Origin: Streptomyces sp. NBC_01224
GTDB taxonomy: Bacteria; Actinomycetota; Actinomycetes; Streptomycetales; Streptomycetaceae
Assembly: GCF_036002945.1 (NCBI RefSeq)
Contig: NZ_CP108529.1
Coordinates: 2,294,001 to 2,358,000 of the forward strand
Length of the DNA stretch: 64,000 bases
Reading direction: 5' to 3'
Numbering within the stretch: position 1 is the first letter of the stretch; every line of letters starts with the position of its first letter. Of the stretch, positions 43,747-51,974 are shown in pieces. Below the pieces are notes generated by a model. That model was not told the origin of the DNA. It did no database searches and worked only from the letters and a program-made list of their open reading frames with translations. A program made the position numbers and the translations under genes.

Positions 43747-44280
43747 TCACTGTCCTTCCCGGTCGGGTACGACCGAAGCGTAGCTGTTCCCGCCCTGGGT
43801 AATCCCGCCCCTGACGCCATCAACATCGCCGGAGGCATGGCCTCCGGTGGATCCGAAGCCTCCCTCACCGCGGGCCGAGCCGGGTAGCTCCGCCACCTCG
43901 TGGAAGCGCACCTTCTCGACCTGCTGGACGACCAGTTGGGCAATCCGGTCGAACCGCTCGAACCGCACGGGCTCGCGCGGGTCGAGATTGATGACGATCA
44001 CCTTGATCTCTCCACGGTACCCGGCATCAACCGTCCCCGGGGCATTCACAAGAGCGACTCCGCAGCGCGCGGCGAGGCCGGACCGCGGGTGCACGAACGC
44101 GGCGTATCCGTCGGGCAGCGCGATCGACACCCCGGTGGGCAGCACAGCGCGCTCGCCCGGGGCAAGTTCGGCGGCCTCGGTGGTCACCAGATCGACCCCG
44201 GCGTCGCCCGGGTGTCCGTAGGCCGGAATCGGAACGTCCGGGTCGACACGGCGAATAAGTACGTCTACGGGGTGACGCAT
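43747..44280 (-). CDS. dut: dUTP diphosphatase
   Basis: Trimeric dUTPase hydrolysing dUTP to dUMP and PPi. 177 aa. The five motifs are present: 1 PGDAGVDLVTTE, 2 HPRSGLAARCGV, 3 NAPGTVDAGYRGEIKV, 4 RFDRIAQLVVQQV and 5 ARGEGGFGSTGGH (P-loop-like arm). The C-terminus is extended by ~25 residues. ATG at 44,280 overlaps the stop of the upstream thioesterase gene. Confidence 0.96.
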   Translation of the reverse strand: MRHPVDVLIRRVDPDVPIPAYGHPGDAGVDLVTTEAAELAPGERAVLPTGVSIALPDGYAAFVHPRSGLAARCGVALVNAPGTVDAGYRGEIKVIVINLDPREPVRFERFDRIAQLVVQQVEKVRFHEVAELPGSARGEGGFGSTGGHASGDVDGVRGGITQGGNSYASVVPDREGQ

Positions 44281-44864
44281 CAGGGATTCACCTCGAACGC
44301 ACGGACGCGCTTGGTCCGGTCCGGGTCGGCCATCGCTGCCTGGATCTCGGCCGGGCGGCCGTTCTCGATGAAGTGATCGACCTTGACCTCGATGAAGAGG
44401 GCCTCGGCGCGGACCGCCACCGGGCCGTCCTGACCGCCGATCCGGCCGGTCGCCCGGGAGTAGATCTTCCGGCCGTGCACCGCGGTGACCTCGGCGTCCA
44501 GGTGCAGCACGGTATCCACGGGAACCGGGCGCACGAAGTCGGTCTCCAGCCGCCCGGTCACCGCGATCACCCGCAGCAGCCAGTTCAACGAGCCGAGCGT
44601 CTCGTCCAGCGCGGTGGCCAGGACGCCACCGTGGGCCAGCCCCGGGGCGCCCTGGTGGGCAGCCTTCACGGTGAACTCGGCGGTGATCCTGACACCCTCG
44701 CCGGCCCGCGCCTGGAGGTGCAGCCCGTGCGGCTGTCCTTCGCCGCACCCGAAACAGTGATCGTAGTGCGCGCCGAGGAGTTCGCCGGGGGCCGGGGCTT
44801 CGGGGTGCCGGACCGGTTTCACCGCATCGGCCGGGGGCTTCAGAGCCACAGATGTTCCACTCAC
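44280..44864 (-). CDS. PaaI-type hotdog thioesterase
   Basis: About 194 residues. A CxxC-like N-part (HYDHCFGCGEGQPHGLHLQA) precedes a hotdog domain with the catalytic region HGGVLATALDETLGSLN and RLETDFVRPVPVDTVL. Acyl-CoA thioesterases of this kind have varied substrates. GTG at 44,864 is chosen from the family N-terminus; longer starts would overlap the divergent DUF3093 gene. Stop overlaps the dut start (TGATG). Confidence 0.85.
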   Translation of the reverse strand: MSGTSVALKPPADAVKPVRHPEAPAPGELLGAHYDHCFGCGEGQPHGLHLQARAGEGVRITAEFTVKAAHQGAPGLAHGGVLATALDETLGSLNWLLRVIAVTGRLETDFVRPVPVDTVLHLDAEVTAVHGRKIYSRATGRIGGQDGPVAVRAEALFIEVKVDHFIENGRPAEIQAAMADPDRTKRVRAFEVNP

Positions 44865-44922
44865 AGGCGCAGACCTTACCCGCGCGGCCACCCGCAGGTC
44901 GCGCCGTGCCAAGCTTGGGTTC

Positions 44923-45378
44923 ATGCAGCCTTCCACCCCGCCTTTCGACGAACGTCTGACCGCGCCCCGTTCGTGGTGGCTCATCGCCTTCCTGGTCGGC
45001 ATCGCCTGTGCCCTGATGCTGCTGCCGCTCGGCACCCTGCCCCTGCTGGCGGGCCTGGCGGGCGGAACGGCCCTGTCGGCGGTCGCGGTGAGCTCTTACG
45101 GTTCTGCCAGGATCCGGGTGGTCGCGGGCGCCCTGGTGGCCGGCGACGCACGGATTCCGGTGACGGCGCTCGGTGAGGCCGAGGTGCTGGAGGCGGAGGA
45201 GGCGCGCGCGTGGCGCTCGTACAAGGCGGACACCCGCGCGTTCATGCTGCTGCGCAGCTACATCCCGACGGCGGTCCGGGTGGAGGTCACCGACCCGCAG
45301 GACCCCACTCCGTACGTCTATCTGTCGACCCGCGAGCCGCAGGCCCTGGTCGCAGCACTCAGCGCGGTGCGGGCCTGA
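44923..45378 (+). CDS. DUF3093 membrane protein
   Basis: A 151-residue protein: two close membrane helices (WWLIAFLVGIACALMLLPLG; TLPLLAGLAGGTALSAVAV), then a PH-like beta domain (RIRVVAGALVAGDARIPVTA; RAFMLLRSYIPTAVRVEVTD; YVYLSTREPQALVAAL). Matches DUF3093 of Actinobacteria, unknown role. Divergent from the thioesterase-dut-DUF3710 operon. Confidence 0.88.
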   Translation: MQPSTPPFDERLTAPRSWWLIAFLVGIACALMLLPLGTLPLLAGLAGGTALSAVAVSSYGSARIRVVAGALVAGDARIPVTALGEAEVLEAEEARAWRSYKADTRAFMLLRSYIPTAVRVEVTDPQDPTPYVYLSTREPQALVAALSAVRA

Positions 45379-45477
45379 CTTCGGAAGTTCTCCCCTCCGG
45401 GAGGACTCCTCGCGGGCCCTCTCGGGCCCCACAGGCCCTGTCGGGCGGGGACGTGCCCCGTCGGGCGCCTGGACGCC

Positions 45478-46440
45478 CTAGCTCTCCAGCTCGCCCGGGA
45501 GGTCCTTGCGTAGGACCTCCTGCCGCTCCAGCGGAGGCAGCTCCGGAAGCCGGTCCCAGGGGATCCGGCGCTTGCGCAGGTCCCTCCTGACCCGTTCGGC
45601 AAGCTTTCTGGTGTCGCGCCGGTTCATCATCGCGCCTACGGCGGCGCCGAGCATGAACGGAACGAGGTTCGGCAGATTGCGCACCATGCGCTTGGTGATC
45701 TGCTGGCGCAGCTCCCGTTTCATCTGGCCGCCCAGCGCCGCATCGACCGTCGCGGGGTGGGTGACATCGATACCGCGCTCCTCCGTCCAGGACGTGAGGT
45801 AGGCGGTGGAACGCTGGGTGAGCCCGCCCGGCGGGCGCAGCCCGTAGACCTCGTGCAGCTCGGCGACGAGCTTCATCTCGATCGCGGCCACACCGGTGAT
45901 CTCCGCCGCCAGCTCGGCGAGCATGGCGGGCGGTACGGGCATCATGGCCGCCGCGCCGATTCCGGCACCGACGGTGGCCGACGCCTTGCTCGCGCCTGCG
46001 ATGAGCTTGTCGGCGAGCTCCTCGGGCCCGAGACCCGGGAACTGCTTGCGCAGGGTCGCAAGATCGCGCACAGGGATGCGGGGAGCGGTCTCGATGATCA
46101 GGTCGGCGACATGACCGATCGCTGCCTTTGCGCTCTCCCCACCCTTGCGTACTCCCCGTTTCACTGAACTCAGACGGCCTGCCCCGGTCACGGACTCCGT
46201 CCTGTCGACCTGTCCGGCCCCATCGGCCGTGTCGACTCCTTCAACTCCTTCGACTGCCGTGACTGCTTCGAGCGAGGCCGACCGGCCCCGCTCGTCGTCC
46301 CGCTCACCCGAGGAGGGTGGCAGGGCGGACCGCTCAGCAGGCGCTGCTACGCCTTCTGCCGGGCCTGTGCCGCCCTGATTCGCCTCCGACGACCTCTTGC
46401 GCCGCAAGCGTCGCTTCCGGAACGGTGTGTCGCCTGCCAC
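45478..46440 (-). CDS. Conserved hypothetical protein with low-complexity N-terminus
   Basis: A 320-residue protein. The first ~95 residues are charged and disordered (Arg-rich start MAGDTPFRKRRLRRKRSSEA, then Ala/Glu/Gly). The rest is helical with a Gly/Ala hydrophobic hairpin (SATVGAGIGAAAMMPVPPAM), ITGVAAIEMKLVAELHEVYG and a second one, NLVPFMLGAAVGAMMNRRDT. Likely membrane-associated. I do not recognise a named domain. GTG at 46,440; 12 bases after the DUF4193 gene, probably one operon. Confidence 0.75.
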   Translation of the reverse strand: MAGDTPFRKRRLRRKRSSEANQGGTGPAEGVAAPAERSALPPSSGERDDERGRSASLEAVTAVEGVEGVDTADGAGQVDRTESVTGAGRLSSVKRGVRKGGESAKAAIGHVADLIIETAPRIPVRDLATLRKQFPGLGPEELADKLIAGASKASATVGAGIGAAAMMPVPPAMLAELAAEITGVAAIEMKLVAELHEVYGLRPPGGLTQRSTAYLTSWTEERGIDVTHPATVDAALGGQMKRELRQQITKRMVRNLPNLVPFMLGAAVGAMMNRRDTRKLAERVRRDLRKRRIPWDRLPELPPLERQEVLRKDLPGELES

Positions 46441-46452
46441 GGTCGGTTCGAC

Positions 46453-46749
46453 CTAGTCGCAGTCGCGGCAGATCGGCTGGCCGTTCTTCTCGCGCGCCAA
46501 CTGGCTCCTGTGGTGCACGAGGAAGCAGCTCATGCACGTGAACTCGTCGGCTTGCTTGGGCAGGACCCTTACGGCCAGCTCTTCGTTGGACAGGTCTGCT
46601 CCGGGCAGCTCCAGTCCCTCGGCCGCGTCGAACTCGTCGACGTCGACGGCGGACGCCGTCTTGTCGCTCCGGCGAGCCTTGAGCTCTTCAAGGCTGTCCT
46701 GGTCGACGTCGTCATCGGTCTTGCGTGGGGTGTCGTAATCCGTTGCCAT
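46453..46749 (-). CDS. DUF4193 zinc-ribbon protein
   Basis: A 98-residue acidic protein (MATDYDTPRKTDDDVDQDSL) ending in a CxxC...CxxC zinc ribbon (EFTCMSCFLVHHRSQL; GQPICRDCD). DUF4193 is a conserved actinobacterial family of unknown function. ATG at 46,749 with GGGGGAG upstream. Confidence 0.92.
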   Translation of the reverse strand: MATDYDTPRKTDDDVDQDSLEELKARRSDKTASAVDVDEFDAAEGLELPGADLSNEELAVRVLPKQADEFTCMSCFLVHHRSQLAREKNGQPICRDCD

Positions 46750-47153
46750 GTCGCTCTCCCCCTCTGGGTGTCTGCGGTGTCTCAGCGCACGTAACGCGTG
46801 AGAGGCCGGACTTGTGCCCGACCTGAGGCGGAGATTTTGCCTCACATCAAGGTCTGTTACTCAATCGACACCCAAAAGGACCGCTCGGGAGTGGTCGACT
46901 TGGGTGGCGATGGGGACCGTACACGGTCCCGGTCTCGCGCTTCACGGGCGCCACCCCGTGTACTTCCCGTGATATCGAACCCCGAAAACCCCTACTTTTG
47001 CGGGCTTTCCGGTGATGGCCCTGATCACGGAGCGTTGACATCGAGAAATTCGCACCTGTGATCGATCACACACGGCAACTTCGGGCACAGGTCCCGAAAA
47101 TTCCGCTCAAAGCGAACAAAATAATTTGAGCACGAATCGCCGCGCCCGGCCTC
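46750..47153. other. Gene-free region between cutS and the DUF4193 gene
   Basis: No gene. Contains the DUF4193 promoter region, an AT-rich tract near 47,113-47,128, a small hairpin at the cutS stop, and a perfect palindrome TGTGATCGATCACA at 47,057-47,070 that fits the GTG-N6-CAC pattern of Streptomyces Crp sites. Confidence 0.5.
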
Positions 47154-48383
47154 TCAGGCCGGCAGTGAGACGCGCATCACAAGACCACCGCCCTCGCGGG
47201 GCTCCGCGACGATACGGCCGCCGTGAGCGCGCGCCACGGACCGCGCGATCGACAGGCCGAGCCCGACCCCCTTGTCGCTGCCTGTTCGCTCCGTACGCAG
47301 CCGCCTGAAGGGCTCGAAGAGGTTCTCGATCTCATACGCAGGCACCACTGGGCCCGTGTTCGAGACCACCAGCAAGGCCTGGCCGGACTGGAGCTCTGTG
47401 GTGACCTCCGCCCAGCCCCCCTCCGGGACGTTGTAGCGCACAGCGTTCTGTACGAGGTTCAGCGCGATCCGCTCCAGCAGGACGCCGTTGCCCTGGACGA
47501 CTGCCAGGGCCCGCTCACCACGGATCTCCACGCCCCGCTCCTCGGCCTCGCCGCGCGTCTGGTCGATCGCGCGCGAGGCCACCTCGGCAAGGTCGACCGG
47601 TTTACGCTCGACGATCTGATTGTCGCTGCGGGCGAGCAGCAGCAGGCCCTCGACAAGCTGCTCACTGCGCTCATTGGTGGCCAGCAAAGTCTTGCCGAGC
47701 TGCTTCAGCTCCGGCGGGGCCTGGGGGTCGGAGAGATGGACCTCCAGCAGCGTGCGGTTGATCGCGAGCGGGGTTCGCAGCTCGTGCGACGCGTTTCCGA
47801 CGAACCGCTGCTGGGCGGTGAAGGCGCGCTCCAGACGGTCGAGCATCTCGTCGAAGGTGTCGGCGAGCTCCTTCAGCTCGTCGTCCGGGCCGTCCAGCTC
47901 GATCCGGCGGGACAGATCGGTTCCGGCCACCTGGCGGGCCGTGCGGGTGATCCGGCCCAGCGGGAAGAGCACCCGGCCCGCCATGGCATAGCCGAAGGCG
48001 AAGGCGATGACGCTGAGGCCGACCAGGGCCAGCAGCGACCGGTTCAGCAGCGTGTCCAGCGCCTGCTGGCGCTGATGGTTGACGCAGGTGTTCATGGCCG
48101 CGTTGGCGGCGTCGGGCGTGGTAATGCCGTGGAAGTTGCACACGTCACTGGCGACCTGGCCGTTCACGATCTTGAACGGCAGCTCGCTGCCGACTTGGAG
48201 GGCCTGGGCGGCCAGCATGTAGATGATCGAGAGGAGCAGGATGCCCGCGATCAGGAACATGCCGCCGTACAGCAGCGTGAGCCGTATCCGGATGGTCGGG
48301 CGCAGCCAGTAGGGCGGCTCCTGCTGTTTGGGCTCCCAGGTGGGCTTCGGGGGCGCCGTCGGCGGCGCGGGGACGGTGGGCAT
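47154..48383 (-). CDS. cutS: CutS sensor histidine kinase
   Basis: A 409-residue kinase. Cytoplasmic Pro-rich N-terminus, helix 1 (LTLLYGGMFLIAGILLLSII), a small extracytoplasmic domain with two Cys (SDVCNFHG and MNTCVNH), helix 2 (SLLALVGLSVIAFAFGYAMA), HAMP, phospho-acceptor His in VGNASHELRTPLAI, and ATPase boxes LNLVQNAVRYN, KGVGLGLSIARSV. Gene order and partner identify Streptomyces CutS. The Cys pair suits a redox or disulfide sensor for secretion quality control. Six bases after cutR. Confidence 0.92.
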   Translation of the reverse strand: MPTVPAPPTAPPKPTWEPKQQEPPYWLRPTIRIRLTLLYGGMFLIAGILLLSIIYMLAAQALQVGSELPFKIVNGQVASDVCNFHGITTPDAANAAMNTCVNHQRQQALDTLLNRSLLALVGLSVIAFAFGYAMAGRVLFPLGRITRTARQVAGTDLSRRIELDGPDDELKELADTFDEMLDRLERAFTAQQRFVGNASHELRTPLAINRTLLEVHLSDPQAPPELKQLGKTLLATNERSEQLVEGLLLLARSDNQIVERKPVDLAEVASRAIDQTRGEAEERGVEIRGERALAVVQGNGVLLERIALNLVQNAVRYNVPEGGWAEVTTELQSGQALLVVSNTGPVVPAYEIENLFEPFRRLRTERTGSDKGVGLGLSIARSVARAHGGRIVAEPREGGGLVMRVSLPA

Positions 48384-48389
48384 CGGCCG

Positions 48390-49043
48390 TCAGATCCGGT
48401 AGCCGGAGCCGGGCACGGTGACGATCACCGGCGGTTCGCCGAGTTTGCGGCGCAGTGTCATGACGGTCACCCGGACGACATTGGTGAACGGGTCGGTGTT
48501 CTCGTCCCAGGCCTTCTCCAGCAGCTGCTCGGCCGAGACGACCGCGCCCTCGCTGCGCATCAGGACCTCCAGCACGGCAAATTCCTTCGGCGCGAGCTGG
48601 ATCTCGGCCTCACCCCGGAAGACCTCGCGGCGGTTGGGGTCGAGCTTGATTCCGGCGCGCTCCAGGACGGGCGGCAGCGCCACCGTCGTACGCCGGCCCA
48701 GCGCCCTGACCCGCGCGGTGAGCTCGCTGAAGGCGAACGGCTTGGGCAGATAGTCGTCGGCGCCCAGCTCCAGCCCCTCCACCCGGTCGCTGACGTCCCC
48801 CGACGCGGTGAGCATGAGCACCCGGGTGGGCATGCCCAGTTCGACGATCCGCCTGCAGACGTCGTCGCCGTGCACCAGGGGGAGGTCCCGGTCCAGCACC
48901 ACGACGTCGTAGTCGTTGACCTCGATGCGCTCCACGGCCGCCGCACCGTCGTACACGACATCGACGGCCATGGCCTCACGGCGCAATCCGGTGGCCACCG
49001 CATCGGCGAGCAGCTGCTCGTCCTCCACGACGAGTACGCGCAC
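48390..49043 (-). CDS. cutR: CutR response regulator (OmpR family)
   Basis: A 217-residue regulator. Receiver with Asp in VVVLDRDLPLVHGDDV and Lys in YLPKPFAF; winged helix LAPKEFAVLEVLMRSEGAVV, TNVVRVTVMTLRRKLGEPPV, GSGYRI. Sequence is close to CutR of S. lividans/S. coelicolor as I remember it, where the system affects antibiotic production and the secretion-stress response. Promoter should lie in 49,044-49,300. Confidence 0.94.
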   Translation of the reverse strand: MRVLVVEDEQLLADAVATGLRREAMAVDVVYDGAAAVERIEVNDYDVVVLDRDLPLVHGDDVCRRIVELGMPTRVLMLTASGDVSDRVEGLELGADDYLPKPFAFSELTARVRALGRRTTVALPPVLERAGIKLDPNRREVFRGEAEIQLAPKEFAVLEVLMRSEGAVVSAEQLLEKAWDENTDPFTNVVRVTVMTLRRKLGEPPVIVTVPGSGYRI

Positions 49044-49416
49044 GGCGCTGTCCTTCCTTAGAAACTTCAGTAGGTGACTTCAGAACGTCCCGATGTGACC
49101 ACGGTCCGTGATCCGGACCGCTCATCGGTACTGGTCTGTGCGGCTCCATCCTGCCCGCAACGCGTATAAACCGGCGGTAAGACGGCGCTGGCCGACCTGG
49201 AGCTCCGGGGAATACACCGGATTTCCGGGCCAGTTGAGGTTTCTCTGAGCTTCGGGCTGGGGAGGACGCATTCACACCCGCGATCACGCCTTGAATGTGG
49301 CGTGCCACAGGCCACTCCGTCCCCGGAGAGCGCGTGATCACCCGCCCTACCGCCTCCGTGCGGAGGGAAACCCGGGCACACCCCCGTGCCACCGACCCAC
49401 GATGAGGGGGCGCATT
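49044..49416. other. Divergent intergenic region cutR / small gene
   Basis: No gene. Holds the cutR promoter (minus) and that of the 57-codon gene (plus). I see no clear operator. Confidence 0.4.
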
Positions 49417-49590
49417 ATGGACGCTTTCACCGCAGGTCTGCTGCAACGAATCAAGACCACCGAGTCCGACCTCACGAAAGCTCGGGAGACGGGCGACGAC
49501 TTCCTCGCGGATGTCGAGCAGGGCGAGCTGGACGACCTGCACCGCCTCGCCGCCGAGCACGGCGTCGAAATCGGCGCCACCAGCATCTGA
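49417..49590 (+). CDS. Conserved small helical protein
   Basis: A 57-residue protein (MDAFTAGLLQRIKTTESDLT; GDDFLADVEQGELDDLHRLA; ending EIGATSI). Acidic, two amphipathic helices. ATG at 49,417 with GAGGGGG upstream. A conserved small gene of this locus in Streptomyces; function unknown. A terminator follows. Confidence 0.8.
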   Translation: MDAFTAGLLQRIKTTESDLTKARETGDDFLADVEQGELDDLHRLAAEHGVEIGATSI

Positions 49591-49595
49591 GTCAC

Positions 49596-49644
49596 GCGAG
49601 AAGGGCCCCTGATGCCGCAACCGGCGTCAGGGGCCTTTCTCACG
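49596..49644. terminator. Bidirectional terminator
   Basis: CGCGAGAAGGGCCCCTGATG... pairs with ...CGTCAGGGGCCTTTCTCACG around GCAA, between the small gene (plus) and the inositol monophosphatase gene (minus). Confidence 0.8.
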
Positions 49645-49672
49645 TGCCGGAAGGACCCGGTCGACCTCGGTT

Positions 49673-50491
49673 CTAGTCGTGCCAGGCTCCGAACTCCTCC
49701 AGGAGGCCCTGCAGCGGCTCGAAGACACCCGGCGTCGCGGCGACCGTCAGATCACCGTCGGCGGGCAGCCCGGGACGGCCGCCGGTGCGGGCGCCCGCCT
49801 CGCGGGCGATGAGGTCACCGGCCGCCAGATCCCACGGGTGGAGCCCGCGCTCGTAGTAGCCGTCGAGGCGGCCGGATGCCACATCGCAGAGGTCCACGGC
49901 GGCGGAGCCGCTGCGCCGGATGTCACGCAGCCGCGGGATCAGCTTCTGGGCCACGTCCGCCTGGTGCGTACGGACGTGGCTGACGTAGTTGAAGCCGGTC
50001 GAGACGAGCGCCTGGTCGAGCGGCGGCGCGGGCCGGCAGCGCAGCGCGGTGCCTTCGCCGTACGCACCACCCTTCGCGTATGCACCGCCGCCGAGCACCG
50101 CCTGGTACGTCTCACGGCGCATCGGGGCCTCCACCACGCCCACGACCCGCTCGCCGTCCCGTTCAGCGGCGATGGAGACGGCCCAGGTCGGCAGTCCGTA
50201 CAGGTAGTTCACGGTGCCGTCGAGCGGGTCGATGACCCAGCGGATACCGCTGCTGCCCTCCGCGTTCGCCCCTTCCTCGCCGAGGAAGCCGTCCTGGGGA
50301 CGGCGCTCGGTGAGGAAGCCGGTGATCAGCTTCTCGGCGGCGATGTCCATCTCGGTGACGACGTCGATCGGGCTGGACTTGGTCGCGGCCACCCCCAGAT
50401 CGGCCGGGCGGCCGTCGCGCAGCAGCGCACCGGCACGGCGGGCGGCCTCCAGGGCGAGGTCGAGCAGTTCGGACAGGCTCGGGTCGGTCAC
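49673..50491 (-). CDS. Inositol monophosphatase family protein
   Basis: A 272-residue Mg-dependent phosphatase: metal ligands in VVTEMDIAAEKLI, FLGEEGAN, the signature WVIDPLDGTVNYLYGLP, and GLHPWDLAAGDLIAREAG (second signature). Acts on inositol phosphates or similar (fructose-bisphosphate, PAP) substrates. The GTG at 50,491 with GGAG upstream is preferred; the longer open frame would translate the palindromic element at 50,533-50,692. That element separates it from hemH, which is transcribed toward it. Confidence 0.9.
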   Translation of the reverse strand: MTDPSLSELLDLALEAARRAGALLRDGRPADLGVAATKSSPIDVVTEMDIAAEKLITGFLTERRPQDGFLGEEGANAEGSSGIRWVIDPLDGTVNYLYGLPTWAVSIAAERDGERVVGVVEAPMRRETYQAVLGGGAYAKGGAYGEGTALRCRPAPPLDQALVSTGFNYVSHVRTHQADVAQKLIPRLRDIRRSGSAAVDLCDVASGRLDGYYERGLHPWDLAAGDLIAREAGARTGGRPGLPADGDLTVAATPGVFEPLQGLLEEFGAWHD

Positions 50492-50532
50492 GGCGCTCCA
50501 GGGGTCTCTAGGCGTATGGCAGGGGCTTCTTA

Positions 50533-50692
50533 CGACCTCGCCCGCGATTGTCAGCGGCGTCGCGGTGTCCGGGACCTCCGCCTCCGGCGTTGTCGTCAGT
50601 CGCCGACGCTCCGCGTCGACTCCCTCCTCCGCCTTGGATTCGAAGGCCCCGGACGCCGCCCCTTCTCCCACTGCCAATCGTGGGCGAGGTCG
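50533..50692. mobile_element. Structured ~160-bp palindromic element, copy 2
   Basis: Ends are CGACCTCGCCCGCGATTG (50,533-50,550) and its near-complement (50,675-50,692), flanked by TTA on both sides; the right TTA is the hemH stop codon. The centre 50,587-50,638 is 49/52 identical, in reverse orientation, to that of the element at 11,427, while the arms are unrelated in sequence. Longer flanking direct repeats TAGGCGTATGG (50,509 and 50,694) also exist, so the true ends are uncertain. No coding content. Confidence 0.7.
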
Positions 50693-51820
50693 TTAGGCGT
50701 ATGGGCTGTCGGCGCCCGCAGCGGCTGGCTTGAGGGCCCGGGCGGGGCAGCAGCCGACCGGGCAGAGATCATGGCTCGGGCCGAGCGCGCCGAGCGCACA
50801 CCGCCGCGCGATGCGTCCCTGCTCGGTGGCGGCGCGCTCCAGCACCAGTTCGCGCACGGCCGCGGCGAAGCGCGGGTCGGCGCCCACCGTCGCGGACCTG
50901 CGCACCGGAAGGCCGAGTTCGGCGGCCTTCGCGGTGGCCTCCGTGTCGAGGTCGTACAGCACTTCCATGTGGTCCGAGACGAAACCGATGGGGGCCATCA
51001 CCACGGCGGGGACGCCTTCGTCGTGCAACATCTCCAGGTGGTCGCAGATGTCGGGCTCCAGCCACGGGATGTGCGGGGCGCCGCTGCGCGACTGGTAGAC
51101 GAGCTGCCAGGGGTACTCGACGCCGGTCTCCTCGCGCACCGCGTCGATGATCAGGCGGGCGACGTCGAGGTGTTCGGCGAGATAGGCGCCGCCGTCGCCG
51201 TGCTCCTCCACGGGGCCCGAGGCGTCGGCGGCGGAGATGGGGATGGAGTGCGTGGTGAAGGCGAGGTGCGCCCCCGTCCGTACGTCCTCGGGGAGGTCGG
51301 CCAGGGAGGCGAGGACGCCGTCCACCATGGGCCGTACGAACCCGGGATGGTTGAAGTAGTGCCGGAGCTTGTCGACCCGGGGCACCCGCAGCCCCTCGGC
51401 CTCCAGGGCGGCCAGCGACTCCGCGAGGTTCTCGCGGTACTGCCGGCAGCCGGAGTAGGAGGCGTATGCGCTGGTGGCGAGGACTGCGATGCGGCGGTGT
51501 CCGTCCGCGGTCATCTCACGCAGGGTGTCGGTGAGGTACGGCGCCCAGTTGCGGTTGCCCCAGTACACCGGCAGATCGAGTCCGTGCTCCGCGAAGTCCT
51601 TGCGCAGGGCCTCCAGCAGGGCCCTGTTGTGGGCATTGATCGGGCTGACGCCACCGAACAGGAAGTAGTGCTTGCCGACTTCCTTCAGCCGCTCCTCGGG
51701 GATGCCACGGCCACGGGTCACGTTCGCCAGGAACGGGACCACGTCGTCAGGGCCTTCGGGGCCGCCGAAGGAGAGCAGCAGCAGGGCGTCATAGGGAGCG
51801 GGATCGCGCAGATCGGACAT
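50693..51820 (-). CDS. hemH: Coproporphyrin/protoporphyrin ferrochelatase
   Basis: A 375-residue ferrochelatase; in Actinobacteria it inserts iron into coproporphyrin III in the coproporphyrin-dependent haem route. Conserved [28 protein letters not shown] in [11 protein letters not shown] (metal His), [20 protein letters not shown] and the Glu site in [15 protein letters not shown]. Cysteines in [10 protein letters not shown] and the tail [19 protein letters not shown] suit the [2Fe-2S] cluster of actinobacterial enzymes. ATG at 51,820. Its TAA stop forms the edge of the palindromic element. Confidence 0.95.
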   Translation of the reverse strand: MSDLRDPAPYDALLLLSFGGPEGPDDVVPFLANVTRGRGIPEERLKEVGKHYFLFGGVSPINAHNRALLEALRKDFAEHGLDLPVYWGNRNWAPYLTDTLREMTADGHRRIAVLATSAYASYSGCRQYRENLAESLAALEAEGLRVPRVDKLRHYFNHPGFVRPMVDGVLASLADLPEDVRTGAHLAFTTHSIPISAADASGPVEEHGDGGAYLAEHLDVARLIIDAVREETGVEYPWQLVYQSRSGAPHIPWLEPDICDHLEMLHDEGVPAVVMAPIGFVSDHMEVLYDLDTEATAKAAELGLPVRRSATVGADPRFAAAVRELVLERAATEQGRIARRCALGALGPSHDLCPVGCCPARALKPAAAGADSPYA

Positions 51821-51974
51821 GGCATCGATCCTGCCACTCGTCTCGGACAGCGCTTTCACCGACATCGGCTCCCGGGCCCACCCCGGTGTCGGACGGACCA
51901 CCCGAACCGTAGGCTGTATCGGCTACGTTCACGCATTACAAGCGCGTGTGATCACGCTGTTCCGGAGCCCTCCT

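Noticed and set aside
45379..45477. GC-rich inverted segments between DUF3093 and the next convergent gene as a terminator
   Set aside because: Several short GGGCCC palindromes but no single convincing stem.
50509..50704. 11-base direct repeats TAGGCGTATGG as target-site duplication of palindromic element copy 2
   Set aside because: They leave 13 unpaired bases at one end, while the TTA triplets abut both inverted ends exactly, as TCA does in copy 1. Kept only as an alternative.
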